A DNA stretch of 64,000 nt from Lonicera japonica (Eukaryota > Streptophyta > Magnoliopsida > Dipsacales > Caprifoliaceae), in assembly GCA_021464415.1 (NCBI GenBank), contig JAKCWG010000886.1:1-64000 (forward strand), written 5' to 3'. The notes beneath the pieces are model-generated. The model did no database searches and was not told the DNA's origin. It worked only from the letters and a program-made list of their open reading frames with translations. The position numbers and the translations under genes were made by a program. This document shows, piece by piece, positions 12,256 through 23,361 of the stretch. Within the stretch, counting starts at the first letter, position 1, and each line of letters starts with the position of its first letter.

Positions 12256-13060
12256 TTTGTGTGGAAGCATGATCTTTCGACCCCAATTCTTGTTTTGAAA
12301 ATGTCTTGAGGTTTTCTTGAGAAAACGTGTTTTTTGAGTCGCCAGTTTGTTTAACAAGAAAACAAACAAAATATTGCATAGAAGACAACATGAATATAAG
12401 TTCTATTTTATATTTGTGAAACGAAATATTACTTAATAATTACTTCGCTAGGGTTCGAGAACTACGTTACGAATTGGGAAGGTGTTAGACGCCCAATCTG
12501 CCCTTTCGATCTCTTAATGGATCATGTGTTCAATTCCCATTTATATATCTTGCAAGTAGTTTAAGCCTTTTCAAAATAGTCCTTCTAGATGTATTCAGTT
12601 TAAAATTGTATTCATAAAATTAAACTCAAGCTTTTAAGCACCTACGTATTCATTCATAGAATGAAATCAGAGTCTTGTAACTCCACGTGTTTGAAAATTG
12701 TTTTTATGGGGGATTTTGTTTTGAAAACGTGTCAAAACAGATTTTAGATTTCTTGTAAAACTTAGAAGGGACTTGTTTTGAAAACTTGTGAACTTCCTTG
12801 CAAATTATCTAACTTCTATATTTAAAACTTTTATTTTAAAATAGCAGCATAGGATTGTACTTTTAGTTCTTGTAAAGAAATAAACTTCATATTCTAAGGA
12901 TCGTCCTCGCTTCTCAAAGTTGTACTCCTCTAGAATCCTTGCTTCTCCCTGGTTTCTGTCCTTTTTAGAAAGGTGTTTCTCTCTTTAGAATGCTTTTCCC
13001 TCTCTCTAAAATATGTAAAGAGTTATTAAAAATGCTATATATTTTCTCCTAGACTTCTAA
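12256..13060 (-). mobile_element. Decayed LTR fragment, Tat-type Ty3/gypsy, minus orientation
   Basis: Contains, reverse-complemented, the landmark phrases of the LTRs at 43584-47039: AGTCGCCAGTTTGTTT followed by AAGAAAACAAACAAAATATTG, and the GAATTGGGAAGGTGTTAG block near 12472. Its terminus beginning TGTGAGAATCC is missing and the U3 part is truncated at the right end. Confidence 0.6.
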
Positions 13061-13091
13061 AATTAATGCTTACTTGCTTACTTGATGACCC

Positions 13092-14506
13092 CGTGAGAAT
13101 CCGATATTTCGACGTCGCGATTCTCGTTTTTTGGAAAAAATTGTTTTTAGAGTCAACAGTTTGTTTTACAAGAAAACAAACAAAATATTGTATAAAATAT
13201 AATCCGAAAATAGATTGTCTTTTACACATTGAAACTAGAGATAACTTGATAATTTCTTTGCTAGGGTTCGGGGACTATATTACGAATTGGGAAGGTGTTA
13301 GGCACCCAATCCGCCATTTCAGTCTCTTAATGGATCATATATTTAATTTTTATTTTAGATATATTGCAAGTAGTTTGAATGTTTTTAAGGTAGTCCTTTA
13401 AGATAGATTTAATATAAAAATGTATTTATGAAATCAGACTATATCATGTTAGCACCTACGTATTCATTCGTAGAATGAAATCAGAGACTCGTAATTTCAC
13501 GTGTTTGAAAATTGTTTTTTCGGGGTTTTTGTTTTGAAAACGTGTCAAAGTAGTGTTCTAGTTTTCTTTTAAAACTTAGAAATGACTTATTTTGAAAGCA
13601 GTGAACTTCTTTGCAAATTATCTATTTTTTTGTATTAAAACTTGTATTTAAATGCAGAAATTAAATCCAGAAGAGTTGTAAACGCGTACCTTTAATACCT
13701 AAAAAGAAAAATAAAAGCCTTGCATTCTTGTAGAAAAACAAAACCCTCCTTCTTCTCTAAGCTTCCTTCCTCTCCAAGCTTTCTCTCTCTAAAATTATGA
13801 CTTTCTAAATATATTTTTCTCTCACTAAAATAAATATACTCTAAAGACTTCTAAAAAACTACCCCTAAACACCCTAGAGAGCCTCTAGTTGACCCCCCCC
13901 CCCCCCCCTTCTCCTAAAAATGACCCTAAATCGGGTATTTTTAGAGCCAAAATCTCGCTCTAACGACCGTGCAGCATAGGCGTGCAGCACACAAAATGAA
14001 GCAAAGCATAAAAAATGGACAGCACCCACCTTGCCATACGGCAAGGGTGTATGGTGAGTTGGTGACGAAGGCTCCCAATTTTCATTTGCGGCTACCGCAT
14101 GCTATTGGCTGCTTATGTGTACACATGCATGGTTTAATGGAGGAAAGCTAGCTGCCACTCAGTTTATTATATATCGGGGGTCCTTGCCTTAATATGTTTA
14201 CATGTATGTGTTTGATGTATGCATGTATGTGTGTGCTACATACTTTGGAATGTTTTAATGGTGTGCACTCATTTCAATACAAGTGGGGGCCACGTATGTG
14301 TGCCTCACTTCTTTTCTTTTCTTGTTTGTAAAAACTTGACATTATTTAAAAAAATGTTTTCCCTTTATTTATTTATATACTAATTTTATTTTTGATTTCT
14401 AAAAAATAATTTTTACACTTAATTGAATATTATAAACAAATGCATGTTGTTTTTATGATGAAACATTTTTAACAAACTAGACTCCTGTGAGAGTCGCGGA
14501 TGAACA
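13092..14506 (-). mobile_element. Tat-type LTR, minus orientation, about 1.4 kb
   Basis: Starts with CGTGAGAATCCG (expected TGTGAGAATCC) and ends near GAGAGTCGCGGATGAACA, the degenerate reverse complement of the family start TGTGAACACCCCAATCC. It carries the same AGTC(G/A)(C/A)CAG-to-AACAAACAAAATATTG block and the GAATTGGGAAGGTGTTAGG block (about 13274) as its neighbour at 12256. A long poly-C tract lies at about 13890-13907. No matching 5-bp flanks were found. Confidence 0.6.
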
Positions 14507-14544
14507 TTTTTAACAAACTAGATTCCTGCGAGAATTGCAGGGAT
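14462..14544. repeat. 41-bp imperfect tandem duplication at the LTR end
   Basis: The unit starting AACATTTTTAACAAACTAGA occurs at 14462 and again at 14503, ending in GAGAGTCGCGG and GAGAATTGCAGG respectively. It overlaps the degenerate 5' terminus of the LTR. The remaining sequence to 14840 holds no gene. Confidence 0.6.
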
Positions 14545-14840
14545 ATTCATCGATCCTATTGTCTCGGGATTACTGCTCGCAGGGATCTTGGGACAATCAC
14601 ATAAGACAATTCGCAACTCTCGCATGAATCGCAGCTTCTTGTTCTTCTTAAAAAATTCAAATCGAAGTATACCCTCTCAGTAGGGGAGACTTGTTGCGTC
14701 TTAGGCAATATGATTTACTATTGACCTTCCTCTTCTTGGTTAGGTTGTCTCTAATAGATCAATCTATTCTTCCATCTACCCTCAGGGGATCCTTCTTAAT
14801 CCACCCTCAGGATTTTGAAGAATACCTTTACTTACCTTTG

Positions 14841-15180
14841 CACTACACCAGAATCAATGATTTGTGACTGCCAAAAATAGCCACAAATAAGTCATAGGAA
14901 ATTTTGTGACTACCAAAAACAGTTACAGAACAGTCACAAATCACTTTTATATAACTTTTTAGCCCACTTTTTATGGCAGTCACAAAGACGGTTTATGACT
15001 ATCATTGGTAGTCATAAATTTTATACTTGTGAGTGTCATTGAAAGTCACAAATTTTTTTTTTTTATTGTTCGTGTTAGTCACTAATTTTAGATATATGGT
15101 TGTTTTTGTATTTTGTGACTTGTAATTGTTTGTGACTGTTTTCAACAGTGAGAAATGTTGAAACAATTTAAAAAAAAATA
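14841..15180. repeat. CACTA-1 left terminus and subterminal repeat array
   Basis: After the CACTACACCAGAA terminus come many direct and inverted copies of a TTTGTGACTGCC-like word, for example near 14860, 14914, 14933, 14980 and 15040. In this superfamily such arrays bind the element's own TNPA-like protein. Confidence 0.7.
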
Positions 15181-15428
15181 TTAAAAATATTGGTAAACCA
15201 GATTTATTTTACCTACAATCCAATCAATTTTTCAGACTACAATCATAATCAGTATTCACATTACAAACCAATCAATATTCACAATGCAATCCAATCAATA
15301 ATATTCATGTTATGCATCTCCATTTTACACTAGTACACTAATTTAATCAATAATCTCTTAAAACACGAACTAACTCGTAACTACTATTTTAAAATTATTT
15401 ACCCCACGCATAAAGAGAATATAAATTT

Positions 15429-15585
15429 GTTGACCATCCTTTAAAGAGGGTCATGGCAATCCTTGCATTTGATTGGTGGATGCAATAAAAACTGTGGGGC
15501 TCACCATAACTATTTTATTATTATTTTATTGCATCCACCAATCAAATGCAAGGGTCACCATGACCATCTTTAGAGCAAGGTCAAC
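15429..15585. mobile_element. Hairpin MITE, 157 bp
   Basis: The two halves are near-perfect reverse complements: GTTGACC at the left end, GGTCAAC at the right, and a shared TTGCATTTGATTGGTGGATG arm. Arms of about 60 bp surround a spacer of about 25 bp. AAATTT flanks both sides (15423-15428 and 15586-15591), a possible TSD. The two halves would fold into a single long RNA hairpin. The 79-residue ORF across it is fortuitous. Confidence 0.75.
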
Positions 15586-16052
15586 AAATTTCTACTCGTA
15601 TAACGAGGAGTTGTGCAAGTGTAATTCTTCCAAATTCCTGATCATCCTAAGGAAAAAACATTGTCAAATCCCTAGAACCCAAATTCCAGCTGTTGATATT
15701 GTGCAAGTGTAATTCTTCTAAACCTGAAAATTTCACCCCAATTAAAGATCAATTCAAGAAATATAGTTTTTAAATGCATTTGCTTGAATCTACATTTGAA
15801 AAATTAGCTTTTTTTAAGGGACCAAGTCTTCTTCCTTTTACTCGTATTAGAGGAAAATAGGGGATGAAACAAATATTTAGATAAACAAGATCTAGTCTTT
15901 TTGCAACCTATATTTACAATACATTTATATAACAAGCCAGCAAAAAACATAACTCACAGTCATACATATAAAATCAATACAGAAAAAGGATAAGTGTTAA
16001 AATGGTGAACCATTATTATATATAGATAGATAGATAATATATTACTATGTAC

Positions 16053-16175
16053 GAGCTCTTGGCCCAGCTTAACGATATCATCTTTATAGCAATCTTTCTT
16101 TCCAAACCTGTTTCCACAGAAAATACAAACCCCCTCTTGAATCTTGATGATTTTCCTACTCCTACTCCTACTCAT
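16053..16175 (-). pseudogene. Captured exon of a LOG-like cytokinin riboside monophosphate phosphoribohydrolase
   Basis: Reading leftwards from an ATG at 16175, the peptide carries VCIFCG, a GKK(D)CY segment and KLGQELV, in the spacing of the N-terminal exon of plant LOG proteins (usually VCVFCGS..GKK..Y...A..LG.ELV). LOG enzymes release active cytokinin bases from their nucleotides. The catalytic PGGxGTxxE part is absent. The exon ends before a GT (16052) at about the place where I expect the first LOG intron. It lies on the same strand as the ketol-acid reductoisomerase exons in CACTA-1, so it is best read as a transduplicated fragment. The match is to one short exon, so confidence is moderate. 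Confidence 0.6.
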
Positions 16176-16921
16176 TATTCATTTATAATTTCAATGTTTT
16201 TGTTCACCTCAGAGAGAGAAATAGAGAGAAAAAAAAAGAAAAAAACAGCAGTGTGTTAGTTGTAAACCCACCACCAACGTATAAAATGACATCCATAACG
16301 GGGTAAATTCAAAATATTATGAAAGCTGGGGCAAGTTTAATATCAAATTAAGAATAAAATAACTAAATTAATATTGAACCAAACTAGCAGCAGAGGAGAA
16401 GAATAGTTCTTCTCATTCTCAGGGAGGAGTAATTATTTGCATTTAAGTTACATGTATCTACATTTGACCCTTTAAATTTTCTCTCACATGTAAAGGCTCA
16501 CATGTCAACCAAGCTACCCTCTAATACCCTACAATTTTTTGTGTTGACAACAATTTATAAACTATTATCTTATTACTTATTTACATTTTTAAAGTTCTTA
16601 CAATTTGTCGTGCACCTATAATTATAAAGTTATCATTCATTTGGAATTTTTAAAGGCAGAGAATGCGAGAGAGAAATTACTTGAAAATGGTAGAACTCCA
16701 ACCCGATCTACAAGCTAGAATGGAAAAAATGAAAACTTGGAAAGAATAATCTCTCTCAAGAAAAGTAGAGCTCCAGCCATTCTCCTTACGAAAACTGCTT
16801 GCCATCTTGCCCATTCATTTTGCTTCAGCAATAGATAAATACAGAGGCAACAAAATTCAGAAAAAGTTTAACAGTCTCTTCTCTCAAATTCCAACCTATT
16901 CTCTTTGCCTTTCTCTATTAA

Positions 16922-17080
16922 TATATTTTTTTTATAACCATGGGTATCGGGGCCCCACCCCACTAATCCCATGAGGCCCTGGTTGCTTGAACGAGAGACG
17001 CCCCCAGTGGCCAAATAAAGTTTTCATGCAGCGGGGTATCAAACCTAAGACCGTGCACCTACCCACACAGTCCCAAGGGT
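16922..17080 (-). mobile_element. SINE, minus orientation
   Basis: On the minus strand the segment starts near CCTTGGGACTGTGTGGGTAG, carries a B-box-like GGTTTGATACC (17035-17045 complement) as in tRNA-derived promoters, then GGGATTAGT...GGGGCCCCGATACCC, and ends in an A-rich tail. The 3' block is the one I recall from plant tRNA-derived SINEs. The A box is poorly conserved and I found no clear TSD. Confidence 0.6.
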
Positions 17081-17207
17081 GAAAATCAAATATCATTCTT
17101 TTCTTTTCTTTTTTTTGAGAAAATAATTACTTTCTTGTTTGAATAATAAGAAAAATTGTTTAACAAACATATAAGTAAAGTTAGATTTTTGTAATACTAA
17201 ATTTTTA

Positions 17208-17403
<196 letters not shown>

Positions 17404-18920
17404 CTGCAACGGATGATTTAGTTAATAAAGTATGTACATGAGAATTCTGTTGACCGTGTAGGTCTTAATCTTATTTTGATAATAAAAATAAATCGATCAT
17501 GTGTAATTTAACATGTTTCTTGATATAAGTTTATAGTTCATTTATATGGAATATCAAGAATAGCATGATTGCTCAAAGGAAGCATGACAAGGATCATTCA
17601 ATCAATATCCGATCAAGTCAACAAAGCATTGGACAAGTCAAAGAAGATCAATACCATCACAATGCAATTCATGAAGATCAAGATCAAGGATCAGATGCAA
17701 AAGTTTCAAGTGAAAATCAAATTGAAGAAACAAATCGAAGCATTCAAAGACTCGTTAATTCGATAATTGAGTGAGTGCTTAGGTATTATGTAAATTTTCT
17801 TATTTGATTATTTATATAGCTCATACACATTGATATAGCATTCTTAGATTGATCAAAATCAGTTTGAATCCAAATTTCTTTGAAAACATCATTCTTGCAA
17901 AAATTGGTTTTCAAATTAATTCATATTAAATTCAAATGATCATATTTTTAGTTTTCCCGAAAATAGGTGTCTTAGGAACTTATTTTTGAAGTCCCCAAAG
18001 CATTAGAATTGCTTCTGGAGCTAAAATGCAAAAGTGCAAAAATTGAGATTTTGGCCTGATGGACAGGCCCATCAGTCGACTGATGAGCTTTGCTCAGTCG
18101 ACTAAGGGTCCATCAGTCGACTGATACCTCAGAATATAGCCGTCGGATTTATGTTTTTTTACCATTTTTGGTACCAAACTTCTACCAAACCTCACAAACG
18201 GCTATATCACTTTTGGGACTATATATACACTATCTAAGACACATTTTGACCACCTTGAATCACTCTTATACTCCATACTTCATCTATCTTCAATATCAAA
18301 AGATTTAAGAAATTGTTTTTGATCAATCATTCTTATTGAGCTATAAATCTTGATCAAATAAGTAACTCTAGTGTGAGCTTCAATTGTATTCTTTAAACGC
18401 TTGAGAGTTGTTGTTAATTGGTGTGAATCACTAAACAATCTATATTCAAATTGTGAGAGGTAAATCTCATAGGATAACAAGAAGGTAAATTCTTGTTTAG
18501 CATTTGTGAGAGGTAAATCTTGTAGATTAGCAAGCGGGGTTCTTGTGTGAATATTGTGGTAAAGCAATATTGGTAAGAGTGTAGTGAGACAACAACACTT
18601 GTAGAGGTTTGTTTTTCACTCGGAAGAAAAACGGTATTAGTGGAATTTCTCGGGGAACTAACCGAGCACAGACTATAGTTTGGTAAACCAAAATCGTGAG
18701 GACAAAAAGTCTTGGACTTCCAATTGGTTTAATCTTTCTAACTAAAGCTCCTTATTTTATTGCATTTATATTTATTGATTGCTCTTGTGATTGATTGCTT
18801 GATTGTTTATTTGCTTGCATTCCTTGATATACTTGTTTAGCTAGTTAAATTGCTTTAACTAATTGAATTTTTTTTTAATTCCGCATTAAGTTTTTTAAAC
18901 CCTACCCCCCCCCCTCTAGG

Positions 18921-19110
18921 CACTACACCATTTCGCGTAATTTGTAACAGACAGATTTTGAGGTTAGTAACGGATTAAATCCGTTATATTACAACAACAT
19001 TTTTAATCCGTTACTGACGTTAAAATTCCGTTACTAAATGTACATATATTAATTTACCCCTTATTTAATAATTATTTGTTAAAAAAAATAAATTTGTAAC
19101 AAATAATCCG
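18921..19110. repeat. CACTA-2 left subterminal repeats
   Basis: Repeated TAACGGAT and its inverse ATCCGTTA occur many times here and again at 28510-28790 on the right side. These are the likely binding sites for the element's TNPA-like protein. Confidence 0.8.
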
Positions 19111-19199
19111 TTAGAAAATCCGTTACTAAGCCCAAAAAAAAGAGCGCCCAATTTTTTTAGTTTGCCCGCTTCCATTTTAATTAAAAAAAAGATAAAAAA

Positions 19200-19781
19200 A
19201 AAAAAAAAAAAAACACTCTTTCACACAATCGTACGTTGAAACTAAGAAAAAAAAACCCTAAGTGTCTCTCACCCTCTTCCTCCTCGCAGCAAAACCCCCC
19301 TCACACAGTCGCCGCAACTCCTTTCTCCCCTTCCTCGCTGCAGCAAAACCCCCATCTCACAGTCGCAGCAAAACCCCCCATCGCACAGTTTCCAAGCTCG
19401 TCTCTCTTTATTTCCTGTCTCTTTTCAGTCCATCTCCACCATCGCACAATATTTTGATTACGCACCCGCTCTCTCTCCTCCGTTAACTTGCTAATTCCCG
19501 AAGATGCAGATCTTTCTCACAATCTGTAAGGAAGAGAGAGAGAAGCTAAAGATTTCCCCTCTTTATATTTCTCTTTCTAAAAACTATCTTTCTCTCTCTA
19601 CTCTCTCTCCACCCAAAAATCTCCTAATCTTCGATTACAAAGACATATCTGTCTGTCTTCTCATATTTTCACAGTCACTGTAAACAACAGCCAGCCAAAA
19701 CCTGGGCGGCATTTTTCGATAAAATAATTGTTGATCGGAAGAACAAGCTTCAGACAGAGAGATTTCGAAATAGTGAGCCAG
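19200..19781 (+). other. Putative untranslated leader of CACTA-2
   Basis: A C/T-rich stretch with CTCTCTC runs, preceded by a poly-A tract, ends in a good splice donor, GAGCCAG|GTAATT (about 19781). Its short ORFs (19236-19486) are low-complexity. It may be the first exon of the transposase transcript, spliced past the captured exons or onto them. Function is inferred only from position and composition. Confidence 0.35.
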
Positions 19782-20110
19782 GTAATTCAAAATTGATTTT
19801 TTTAAAATTGAAATTCGGTGTCTATTTTTGTTTGAATGTTTTGTTTTATTTGGTGGCTGAGAAAATGCAGAAAAAGGAAAGGGATATAGTAGTTCTAAGA
19901 CGTAATTTTTAGATAATCCATTCGGCCTTGATTATTGTTTTGAATGGCGGATTTGTGATTTTTTTTCATTTATAACTTACCAAAAAACATCAGATGAGAT
20001 TGATAAGCTTAATAAAAAATAAAAAGTCAGGGATGACATTCAAAAAACGTCCGAACTCAGGGACCTGATCCTAATTTTTCTACAATTTATGAATATGTTG
20101 TGATGTGCAG

Positions 20111-20406
20111 ATGTGATTGATAAGCTTAATGTGCTGAGAGGCAGAGGTGTGGCTTCACTTTACTCGTGGTCTTGCAAGAGGTGAGAGTAAAGTTACTGTA
20201 CTGGACTGGATTGAAAGTGTTTAGTTTGATTTGTATATGAATCGTTGATGACTTGATGTGATACTTATTATGTGTTGTTCATTGAAGCAGAAGCTACAAG
20301 AGTGGGTATGTGTGGCATGATCTTTCTGAAGATGATTTAATTCTTCCTGTTCATGGAAGTGAATACATTCTCAAGGGTTCTGAACTCTTTGAGGATTCTA
20401 ATTCAG
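20111..20406 (+). pseudogene. Captured SOSEKI (DUF966) exons: 20111-20180 and 20291-20406
   Basis: After a TGTGCAG acceptor, the first exon encodes DVIDKLNVLRGRGVASLYSW and a Cys-Lys-Arg end, then a GTGAGA donor. The second, after a GAAGCAG acceptor, encodes SYKSGYVWHDLSEDDLILP, an EYILKGSEL stretch, and stops at a CAG|GT donor. These are hallmark blocks of the plant SOSEKI family (DUF966), which mark cell polarity through a DIX-like domain. Both exons remain open and splice in phase. The rest of the gene is absent. Being inside CACTA-2 and on the transposase strand, it is a captured fragment rather than a gene. Confidence 0.85.
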
Positions 20407-21087
20407 GTAAATTGGATACTTGCTTCATAAGTAGGCGTATGTATACCCCATGTTGCTTATATATTCTTCTTCTGTATTCATTAGATACATGTTTAGCTAA
20501 AGAGCAGTTTGTAGAAAATATATGAAAAGAGAGAATAAACAAATTGAAGTATTGAACCTAAGTTGCGAGTTTTGCTATGCTGACAGATCTTGTATCTTAC
20601 AACCTTTACAACAGACATGTTATGGCCTGTTCGCTATTAGCTTATGAAACATTTTTCTGTTTTGAAAATAATAGATGTTTCGTGAACTGTTTTTTTTTTA
20701 GGTTAGCTACCTCAAAAAAATGAAAAAAAATTACTTTCATAGATTTTGAGGTTAGCTACCCAACTTCCTCTCCCACTTTTAATTTGACGCGGTCCTTTTC
20801 GAACTTACTTTGTATGCGGTATACGTATGTATACATATGTAATATATTTGTGCACATGTGTGATGTTTATATAAATTAAGTAAAAAATTAAAAGAAAATA
20901 ACAGTTTTTTTACCCCTAGGAAACACCCTTTTACTGACCCATCATCCCCTCCCCCCAAATTCTTTGAGGTAAAAAAGAAAGGTCTAAAATTCATAGTATA
21001 GTATAATGAAACAAATACAGAGGAGCTTCATTACATAGATACAAGGCCCTGTTTGGCGTGTGGCTTTTTGGGTAGAGTATAGTGAGA

Positions 21088-22125
21088 GTGAGAGGTGTAT
21101 ACTAAAGAAGAACAGAGAAGTATAGTGAGAGTGAGGGGTGTATACTATAAAAACTCGTTATTTCTCTTTTTTCTCTCTTCTTTTTCTTGTATAAGGATCT
21201 AAGTTTTCAGAGTATGACCAATATATTTTGAGCAACTTATCGCTAAAAGTCTGATCTGTTTACGGGCAGGCTATCCCCGTATACGTAGTTGACTGGACGT
21301 ATATATGTAATATATATGTATTTGTGTACACAGTGAACGTTGTATTTACATTTTTCTCTTTTTGGGACGAGCCTGAAGTCGTGTGTTTACTTTATTGTTC
21401 TAAATTTAGATAATAATGTACACACACACATATATATATATATATATGTTTCTTTTATCAAAAATAGCTTAAAAGGATTGGACTGATTTTTATTGGTTTC
21501 ATTCATTAATTTAATTACTCCTTCTTTCTTGTCTTGTTGATGTGGATTATGCAACTCCAATTTATATAGTAATATATTTTTTGTTTTTGTTTTCATGATA
21601 GAATTATTGAAAAATATTTTTGAGAAACTATATATATATATTATATAATATACCGTTTTAATTGATTAAAGCCTTATCTTTTCAACTTCTTGCATTTGAT
21701 TTGTCACAATCTCTCCTAGTCCATTATATTGTGATTTTATTATTTTTCCTTTAGTTTTATCGAATGAACATTTTTACATGGGGAAAATGATTAATGTTAT
21801 TATATATGGACTCTTTGTGGAAACTAAAAATAAGGCCCTTCACTTAGAATTCTTTTATTACCTTTTTGTAGATTACTGTCATACATTACAAATAAAATAC
21901 ATTAATTATATTAGAGCTTATGACACACTCAGTGTACAATTTTATATTTGATATTAACTAATATTACATAGACTTTTAAAAAAGGTTAAGGTTAAGATAA
22001 TTAATTAATTTGCTCCGTGACAACAATTATCACCTTCCACTTCGAAATGACCACCATACTTCTCTGTTCTTCTTCAGTATACACCTCTCACTCGTTATTT
22101 CTCTTTTTTCTCTCTTCTTTTTCTT
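21088..22125. repeat. Overlapping inverted and direct repeats, insertion scar of unknown type
   Basis: A 40-bp segment at 21088-21127 recurs inverted at 22052-22091 with about two mismatches. In addition, a 36-bp segment beginning ACTCGTTATTTCTC recurs in the same orientation at 21153-21188 and 22090-22125 without mismatch. The 900-bp interior is AT-rich with an AC/AT microsatellite at 21419-21448. Upstream at about 21045 lies GGCCCTGTTTGGCG, a terminus-like phrase common in plant MITEs. It may be an unclassified insertion within CACTA-2. Confidence 0.6.
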
Positions 22126-22546
22126 TTGCTTTGTTACAACTTCTTTTTAGTCGTATCTTTTCTTTTTTCCAACTTTAGTTAACCTTTTTTTCCCGCATCA
22201 ATATTCTAGCACTTTAAAATAATTTTTAGTGATACTTTATATGTATTTTTTTAAGCTTCTTTTTTAGTGTTAGAATACTTTTTTATGAGTAATAATAATT
22301 ATACCCTTATTTTTTTTTTTAGTGAAAAGTTAGTGTTCGCACACTAGAATAAAGCTCTACAAGTTAAGTTGATACAAACTGAATTGGTTAACAATTAAAT
22401 TATTTATTAGTAGTTCTTAATTCTTGTCCAAAATAAATGGTTGATTGAGATGGTTGTTGGGTTTACTAACTTAATTTAATGATGATATTCAACCTTCAAA
22501 TGTTCAATTTCCTGCCTTTACTACAAACACATGTCTTCATTTGCAG

Positions 22547-22632
22547 ATAAAGATAGGGAATTGGGAGATGAAAATGCAGAAATTAAGGCATTGAAGTACA
22601 CTAAGTGTCTCAAAGAGAGGGCAGTTTAAGAG
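22547..22632 (+). pseudogene. Captured MAP70 exon
   Basis: Between a TTTGCAG acceptor (ending 22546) and a GAG|GTACTT donor, 86 bp encode KDRELGDENAEIKALKYT, a CLKERAV end and then a stop. The order KDRELG-AEIKAL-KxRAVEE is that of the coiled-coil region of plant microtubule-associated protein 70. The codon after RAV is TAA where the family has glutamate, a one-base change, so the fragment carries a nonsense mutation. It sits downstream of the SOSEKI exons on the same strand and is unrelated to the transposase. Confidence 0.78.
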
Positions 22633-23361
22633 GTACTTTATAAGATTTGCATATAGCTTCAATACTTTATAATTACTATATGCATGAATCCACGTGAAGA
22701 GTTGCTTCATGTGACGACAAATATGACTCTAATGATAAAAAATATGTATGGAGAAATGAGAATTGTTTCAAGATTTGTATTTAATGTGCATTTTTTATTA
22801 CTGTTATTCTTGATTTATTTGATTATGAAACATTACGCATATTTTTTATTCTAGCTAATGAATGTTAAATGAGTAATAGTTCATCTTTTTTTGTATAATA
22901 TGCATAAATATTATCATGTATGATACTTGCTATAGATCTTAACCTTTATAAACTAAATGTTATTTGTAAAAATCAAAAATATGGTTGAATCAGCTGCATC
23001 ACTGGCACTTTTGCAAAAGAATTTAACTATATTCCATGAATTACTTCACACTCAAAGCAAAGGCAATCGTTATTGCTAGAGTAGAATATCTATTGTTAGA
23101 GCAGTGTGTGCATATATATGCTTGAACATTATACTTTAAGTACGATAATTATATTCTAAAAATCCTCACCTAGGCGCATAAATTTTTGGAATGTTTAAGG
23201 ACTATTTTGTGGAATGTTTAAGGATTGTTTTAGGTGTTTAAGGTCTGTTTGTGTGTTTAGAGATTGTTTTAACCATACATTTCTTAGCAAAATAAAATCA
23301 AAATAAAAAAGGACAAGTTCAAATTCAAACCTTCACAATGAGATCAATTGTTTCTTGCAGA

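Noticed and set aside
18090..18308. Host ORF of 72 codons
   Set aside because: It lies in the solo LTR over the TATA box and the CAGTCGACT repeats.
19236..19486. Proline/serine-rich peptides in CACTA-2
   Set aside because: Low-complexity, overlapping frames in a C/T-rich leader; no family resemblance.
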